NCBI GenBank assembly: GCA_045113275.1 | Contig: JBGUIU010000362.1 | Coordinates: 1-64,000 of the forward strand | DNA length: 64,000 nt | Direction: 5' to 3' | From: UBA1181 sp045113275 | GTDB lineage: Bacteria > Bacteroidota > Bacteroidia > Bacteroidales > Paludibacteraceae | Made by a program: the position numbers and the translations under genes | Shown: positions 60,190 to 64,000 of the stretch, piece after piece | Layout: each line of letters begins with the position of its first letter | Numbering within the stretch: position 1 is the stretch's first letter | Notes under the pieces: model-generated | The model's input: only the letters and a program-made list of their open reading frames with translations | Database searches by the model: none | What the model was told of the DNA's origin: nothing

Positions 60190-60221
60190 AAAAAAGGACG
60201 CAATGTTGATGTTGCGTCCTT
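60190..60221 (-). terminator. Rho-independent terminator of the 60244-61293 gene
   Basis: Perfect 10-bp stem AAGGACGCAA/TTGCGTCCTT (60194-60203 with 60212-60221), 8-nt loop and a U run on the minus strand. Confidence 0.85.
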
Positions 60222-60243
60222 CCTTATGATTTTGGTGTTAAAA

Positions 60244-61293
60244 TTACATTCCTGACTTCAACATCTTGTTTGTGTAAACTTTACCATCTACTGTGATGCT
60301 TAATGTATAAGTACCAGGGAATAGAGCAGAAGTTTCGAAGTCGTATGAATATTGTCCTTCAGCTAAGTTGTCTCTGAACAATTTCATAACTGTCTTACCG
60401 TTCAAATCCAAGATGTCGATGATTACTTCTGAATCTTTATCCAAGTTGAATGCAACGTTCAATGACTCTGCAAATGGATTTGGAGAAGCTAAGTAGTTGA
60501 AAGAAGAGATTCCTGCTTTTGCTTTTCCGTTTTTGTTACTAATTTGTACAGCGTCATTTTTATATACAGCTGGTTTCTCCATAAACATTGCTGTATATTT
60601 TGAATTGCTACACTTGCATCCGCTTTGAGGGATATACTCTTGCTCAATTGTGATGATGATTGGGTAACGAGCACCTTCTGCGAAGTATTGATAACGAATA
60701 GATTTTACTTTGAATGTTGAAGAACCATAATCTTCAGTATATTCTTTGTCCACTTTTACACGAAGAACATTGTAATATACATTTCCATCAGGAAGGATTA
60801 ATGTACCCCAAGCATCTGCTTTTGTAATATAATTACCATCGAAATAGCTTGTGTGGCTTCCTGATTGAGTAGATCCAGAGTAAGTACCCATCTTAGCATC
60901 TTGGTAAGAGAATGGGAACATCAGATCCACGATAGGTTCATCCAATTTCAAAACGGTATTGTTGTTTTCCAAACCGAAGAATCTTTTTTCGTTAGGTGTG
61001 ATTTCAAATAATGTATTTTTTTCACCACCTTCGTCGCAACTTAATCTATATCCTTCTGTAGATGTATTTAATACATCCTCATTTTGCTGAATATAAAAGT
61101 CTTTTATAACCTTTGATTTAGAAAAATCCCATACTTGGTTGGCACCATCATTTGCCTGCGCTACGTACTCTATTTGTTTCATATTTCTGTAGTCACCCTT
61201 TCTCAATCCATTTGCTTCGTATGACAAACTGTATTGAGCAAAGCATCCCATTGCGAACGCTAATGCAGTTGAAAGTGTAATTAATTTTCTCAT
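60244..61293 (-). CDS. Secreted protein with T9SS C-terminal sorting domain
   Basis: A 349-residue protein with a signal peptide (to about GCFAQ). Residues 20-255 form a beta-rich domain of unknown family containing a C-K-C pair (SGCKCSNSKY). Residues 265-349 form a complete type A sorting domain: SPNPFAESLNVAF, VIIDILDLNGKTVMKLF, GTYTLSITVDGKVYTNKM. Codon choice is highly biased and a strong terminator follows, so it is probably abundant. Cargo of this type crosses the outer membrane through T9SS and is attached to a surface glycan or released. Confidence 0.83.
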   Translation of the reverse strand: MRKLITLSTALAFAMGCFAQYSLSYEANGLRKGDYRNMKQIEYVAQANDGANQVWDFSKSKVIKDFYIQQNEDVLNTSTEGYRLSCDEGGEKNTLFEITPNEKRFFGLENNNTVLKLDEPIVDLMFPFSYQDAKMGTYSGSTQSGSHTSYFDGNYITKADAWGTLILPDGNVYYNVLRVKVDKEYTEDYGSSTFKVKSIRYQYFAEGARYPIIITIEQEYIPQSGCKCSNSKYTAMFMEKPAVYKNDAVQISNKNGKAKAGISSFNYLASPNPFAESLNVAFNLDKDSEVIIDILDLNGKTVMKLFRDNLAEGQYSYDFETSALFPGTYTLSITVDGKVYTNKMLKSGM

Positions 61294-61470
61294 GTTGTAT
61301 CTAATTTTTAAGAGTTTACTAAATTAACGATGTAAAGATAATCAAAATTTTTTAGATATATGCTATTCTTAAGATAATTTAATACAATTATGGTGTTTTT
61401 GTACGGAAGGATGTTTATGCTGGATTTTTCCTATATATATAATCGCCGAAACAACAATAGAATCAAGTGG

Positions 61471-62112
61471 TTATTCCGTTTCTTCTTCTCCTTTTATATG
61501 AGGTAATCCTATCTGGTATTTGACCGCTATGATTCGGGTGAGTGCTACACTCATCGCACATAGTACCTGTACAATTGTATTGTCGTTGAAAATCATGTCA
61601 GTCACATAATATACGATGCCTCCGATAATGCAGGCTATCGCATATATTTCTTTTCGAAAGATCAGGGGTATTTGGTTGATGAAGATGTCTCGAATGATAC
61701 CGCCTGCGGCTCCTGTGATGGTACCCATGATGATGGCCACCCAAAATGGATAGTGGCAATCCAAGGTCTTCTCAATTCCTACCACGGTGAATAGAGCCAA
61801 ACCGATGGTGTCGAAAATAAAGAAGGTGTTGTTTAGACGGATAAGATGCTTTCTGAATAAGATGACAAAAATAAGGGCGATGGCCGTCCAGATCATGTAG
61901 CTGGAACTCAGCATCCAGAAGGGAGTCAGATCGAGACATAGGTCTCTGATCGTACCACCTCCGATGGCGGTGACTAATCCTACGACGTAAGCTCCGAATA
62001 GGTCGAAGTCTTTTCCTGCTGCCAATCGTATTCCACTGATGGCAAAGGCAAAGGTACCAATGTATTCTAGTATCTCTGTGAAAAGTCCTTGATGGATGAA
62101 AAAATCAGTCAT
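61471..62112 (-). CDS. TRIC/UPF0126 family membrane protein
   Basis: A 213-residue protein with seven predicted transmembrane segments in two repeats, each carrying a Gly-rich loop then Arg-Asp: AIGGGTIRD and GAAGGIIRD. These are signatures of the UPF0126 family, related to trimeric intracellular cation channels; some members are proposed glycine transporters. The start overlaps the MerR gene by 8 bp, and MerR overlaps the M23 peptidase gene, so all three are one operon. Confidence 0.9.
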   Translation of the reverse strand: MTDFFIHQGLFTEILEYIGTFAFAISGIRLAAGKDFDLFGAYVVGLVTAIGGGTIRDLCLDLTPFWMLSSSYMIWTAIALIFVILFRKHLIRLNNTFFIFDTIGLALFTVVGIEKTLDCHYPFWVAIIMGTITGAAGGIIRDIFINQIPLIFRKEIYAIACIIGGIVYYVTDMIFNDNTIVQVLCAMSVALTRIIAVKYQIGLPHIKGEEETE

Positions 62113-62485
62113 TGCGTTCTTCCTCTTCTGTGATGTTTAGTCGTTGATCAAATGCTTTTCTGAGTTGTTGAATATTGCTTTTTATCTCTTGGAGTTTTAA
62201 AACAATTTCATGTTTCTTCTCGATGCCTTCTTTGTCTACTTTCAGAAGCTTTTGTGCTCCTTCGATAGTTAATTTTCTCTCTTTTAGGAGGTGATTGACC
62301 AATTGTATGTTTTTAATCTCTTTCTTTGTGTAGCGGCGTGTCCCTTTTACGCTCTTTTTGGGAGAGATGAAAGGAAAATCTTTTTCCCAAAATCGAAGTG
62401 TTGATTCATTGATGTTGAGAATCTTAGCTACTTCACTGATGGAGTAGTACAATTTGTTGTCGTCCAAAGAGAGGTCGTTAATCAT
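62105..62485 (-). CDS. MerR family transcriptional regulator
   Basis: A 126-residue regulator. Residues 10-80 are a MerR-type winged helix (YSISEVAKILNINESTLRFW, then KGTRRYTKKEIKNIQLV) and residues 85-126 a short coiled coil for dimerisation. There are no cysteines for metal sensing. Similar small MerR proteins next to an M23 peptidase and alaS are common in Bacteroidota, as I recall. The target is unknown. It overlaps both neighbours by 8 bp. Confidence 0.88.
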   Translation of the reverse strand: MINDLSLDDNKLYYSISEVAKILNINESTLRFWEKDFPFISPKKSVKGTRRYTKKEIKNIQLVNHLLKERKLTIEGAQKLLKVDKEGIEKKHEIVLKLQEIKSNIQQLRKAFDQRLNITEEEERND

Positions 62486-63449
62486 ATACGTTTCCGTTAT
62501 TGGAAGTGATCTGAATCATCTCGTCATATTCTTTAGGAGACAAGTCAATATAATAGAAGTTACGAGGATCGGTCACTTTGTCTCTATAATGTACTTCGTA
62601 ATGAAGGTGTGGACCCGTTGATTTTCCGGTGTTACCCATGTAGGCAATCACATCGCCACGATTCACCTTTGAGCCTACGTGAAGATTCTTCACATAGTGG
62701 TCCAAGTGTCCGTATAGCGTTTTGTATCCATATCCATGGTCAAGGATGATACAGTTTCCATAACCTTGCATCCAGCCTTGGTGGATGATGGTAGCTTTTC
62801 CTGTAGCATATATTTCAGAACCGATATTTCCTGAGAAATCCATGCCGGCATGGAACTTAGGTGTTTTGTAGATTGGGTCTATTCTGTAGCCGAAACCAGA
62901 AGCCATACGTTTCAGGTCTTTGTTTTTGACAGGTTGTATTCCTGGAATACAGAGCAACATATCTTCTTTGTTCCGCACTAAGTTAATGACTTCGTCGAAC
63001 GATACAGATTGAATGTACATCTGACGTCTGATGTTCTCCAGCTTTTCTACAGTTTCTGCAGCAATAACTGAATTGGTCTTCTCACTTATGTCATCGAATT
63101 TAGATTGTGAATGAGCGAGGCGACGTAGGTTTCCTGCAACAGGATCAGCTTGTACGACAACTCGGTATAGTTGGTCGTCTCGTTGCTCTATATCGGTCAA
63201 TACTTCTCGTAGTTCGTCTAATTGAGAACTGATTAATTTGTACCGAGATACTAACTCGGCATTCTCACTTTCTAATTCTTTTTCGTGAGGAGAAGGAATG
63301 AATAGCGCAAAGATTATAAAGAATGCTAATCCTATAAGTAGTCCACTTGCCAGGTGAGACATGAAGTTCTTAATTCGGTGGCGTATAGTGTTGTCAATCC
63401 GTTCAAATGATAGGGTCTTCGGATTGAATTGAAATTTTGCTTTTGCCAT
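62478..63449 (-). CDS. M23 family peptidase (LytM domain) with membrane anchor
   Basis: A 323-residue protein. A short basic cytoplasmic segment precedes one transmembrane helix (about 34-52), a coiled-coil periplasmic region (55-130), and a LytM domain (about 180-300) with zinc motif HAGMDFSG (H-x3-D), then HGYGYKTLYGHLDHY and HLHYEVHY (H-x-H). All zinc ligands are present, so it may be an active DD-endopeptidase cutting peptidoglycan cross-links. It is first of an operon with MerR and TRIC genes and divergent from alaS. Confidence 0.92.
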   Translation of the reverse strand: MAKAKFQFNPKTLSFERIDNTIRHRIKNFMSHLASGLLIGLAFFIIFALFIPSPHEKELESENAELVSRYKLISSQLDELREVLTDIEQRDDQLYRVVVQADPVAGNLRRLAHSQSKFDDISEKTNSVIAAETVEKLENIRRQMYIQSVSFDEVINLVRNKEDMLLCIPGIQPVKNKDLKRMASGFGYRIDPIYKTPKFHAGMDFSGNIGSEIYATGKATIIHQGWMQGYGNCIILDHGYGYKTLYGHLDHYVKNLHVGSKVNRGDVIAYMGNTGKSTGPHLHYEVHYRDKVTDPRNFYYIDLSPKEYDEMIQITSNNGNVYD

Positions 63450-63478
63450 TTGTATAAAATCTTTTTTATTTTACTCTA

Positions 63479-63486
63479 CAAAGGTA
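63479..63486 (-). promoter_or_regulatory. -7 box of the M23-MerR-TRIC operon
   Basis: TACCTTTG on the minus strand, 30 nt before the start at 63449; no -33 TTTG is visible. Confidence 0.45.
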
Positions 63487-63507
63487 ATATATTTATTAGA
63501 AAAATAC

Positions 63508-63515
63508 TAATTTTG
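63508..63515 (+). promoter_or_regulatory. -7 box of alaS
   Basis: TAATTTTG, 25 nt before the alaS start codon, divergent from the M23 operon box. No -33 TTTG is visible. Confidence 0.45.
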
Positions 63516-63539
63516 CGCTTTGGAATAATAATATAAAAG

Positions 63540-64000
63540 ATGTTAACAGCAAAGGAAATTCGCAAATCGTTTACCGATTTCTTCGCATCGAAAGGACATA
63601 CGATTGTCCCTTCAGCACCTATGGTGGTAAAGAATGACCCGACATTGATGTTTACGAATGCGGGTATGAATCAGTTTAAAGATATTTTTTTGGGTAATCA
63701 ACCTCGTAAATATCCGCGTGTCGCGGACTCTCAAAAATGTCTTCGTGTAAGTGGAAAACATAATGACTTGGAAGAGGTTGGTCTGGATACTTATCATCAT
63801 ACAATGTTTGAGATGCTTGGTAATTGGTCTTTTGGTGATTATTTTAAGAAAGAGGCTATTTCATGGGCATGGGAATATTTGGTTGATGTGTTAAAGTTAG
63901 ACCCTAATCGTTTATATGCTACTGTATTTGAGGGTAGTAAAGAGGATAATCTAGGTCGTGATGATGAGGCGGCAGAGATTTGGGCTCAGTTCCTGCCTAA
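63540..64000 (+). CDS. alaS: Alanyl-tRNA synthetase, N-terminal part (runs off the window)
   Basis: The first 153 codons of a class II synthetase (MLTAKEIRKSFTDFFASKGH). Motif 1 region is LMFTNAGMNQFKDIFLG. KCLRVSGKHNDLEEVG and HHTMFEMLGNWSFGDYFK follow, all hallmark AlaRS sequences. The enzyme charges tRNA-Ala. The window ends inside the catalytic domain. No frameshift is seen in the visible part. Confidence 0.96.
   Translation, partial: MLTAKEIRKSFTDFFASKGHTIVPSAPMVVKNDPTLMFTNAGMNQFKDIFLGNQPRKYPRVADSQKCLRVSGKHNDLEEVGLDTYHHTMFEMLGNWSFGDYFKKEAISWAWEYLVDVLKLDPNRLYATVFEGSKEDNLGRDDEAAEIWAQFLP

Overview
The window is chromosomal DNA from a member of the Bacteroidota, most likely order Bacteroidales. 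The evidence is low GC, promoters of the Bacteroides type (TTTG, 19-20 bp, TAnnTTTG), few Shine-Dalgarno sites, many lipoproteins, a TonB-dependent receptor, DUF5686, a BspA-type leucine-rich repeat protein, and three proteins ending in type IX secretion (T9SS) C-terminal sorting domains. Anaerobic ribonucleotide reductase (nrdD/nrdG) points to an anaerobe. Genus cannot be fixed from sequence reading alone. I see no phage, insertion sequence, CRISPR array, rRNA or tRNA.

Layout. 1-4.9 kb: the tail of truA, a BspA-like lipoprotein, a T9SS cargo with eleven 25-26-residue repeats, an Ogt-type alkyltransferase and a small membrane protein. 5.4-11.9 kb: a sugar-nucleotide locus, wbpE-wbpD-wbpB (+) facing a glycosyltransferase, wbpI and a polysaccharide-deacetylase-like gene (-). 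Together these encode most of the route to UDP-2,3-diacetamido-uronic acids. In Porphyromonas gingivalis this Wbp/Vim route feeds A-LPS and the sugar that links T9SS cargo to the surface. 11.9-13.6 kb: an ADP-ribosylglycohydrolase and an NrtR-like Nudix regulator whose promoter is flanked by two near-identical 15-bp palindromes. 13.8-18.2 kb: a minus-strand run of DUF5063, a 3'-5' exonuclease, a PurF-like protein lacking the glutaminase cysteine, and a cytoplasmic GH13 enzyme.

18.4-32.5 kb (mostly +): ribosomal protein S1, an abundant OmpA protein, RNase Z, DUF5686, a serine-hydrolase lipoprotein, a TonB-dependent receptor, an SDR, a PAP2 phosphatase (-), TrkA and an SMP-30 lipoprotein. 32.6-36 kb (-): a lipoprotein, an unusual DUF481 barrel fusion and tsaD. 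36.2-40.7 kb: a very large TamB homologue whose membrane anchor lies upstream of the first conventional start codon. 40.7-48.3 kb (-): an MBL-fold hydrolase, a YgiQ radical SAM protein, a lipoprotein, a patatin/surface-antigen protein and a second T9SS cargo.

48.5-55.4 kb: a biotin-dependent acyl-CoA carboxylase operon (carboxylase, carrier, carboxyltransferase) divergent from a DASS dicarboxylate transporter and an outer-membrane porin, which suggests a C3/C4 acid module. 55.7-58.3 kb: nrdD and nrdG, separated by a terminator-like hairpin. 58.4-64 kb: MATE exporter, DUF2147, a third T9SS cargo, TRIC/UPF0126 channel, MerR regulator, M23 peptidase, and the start of alaS.
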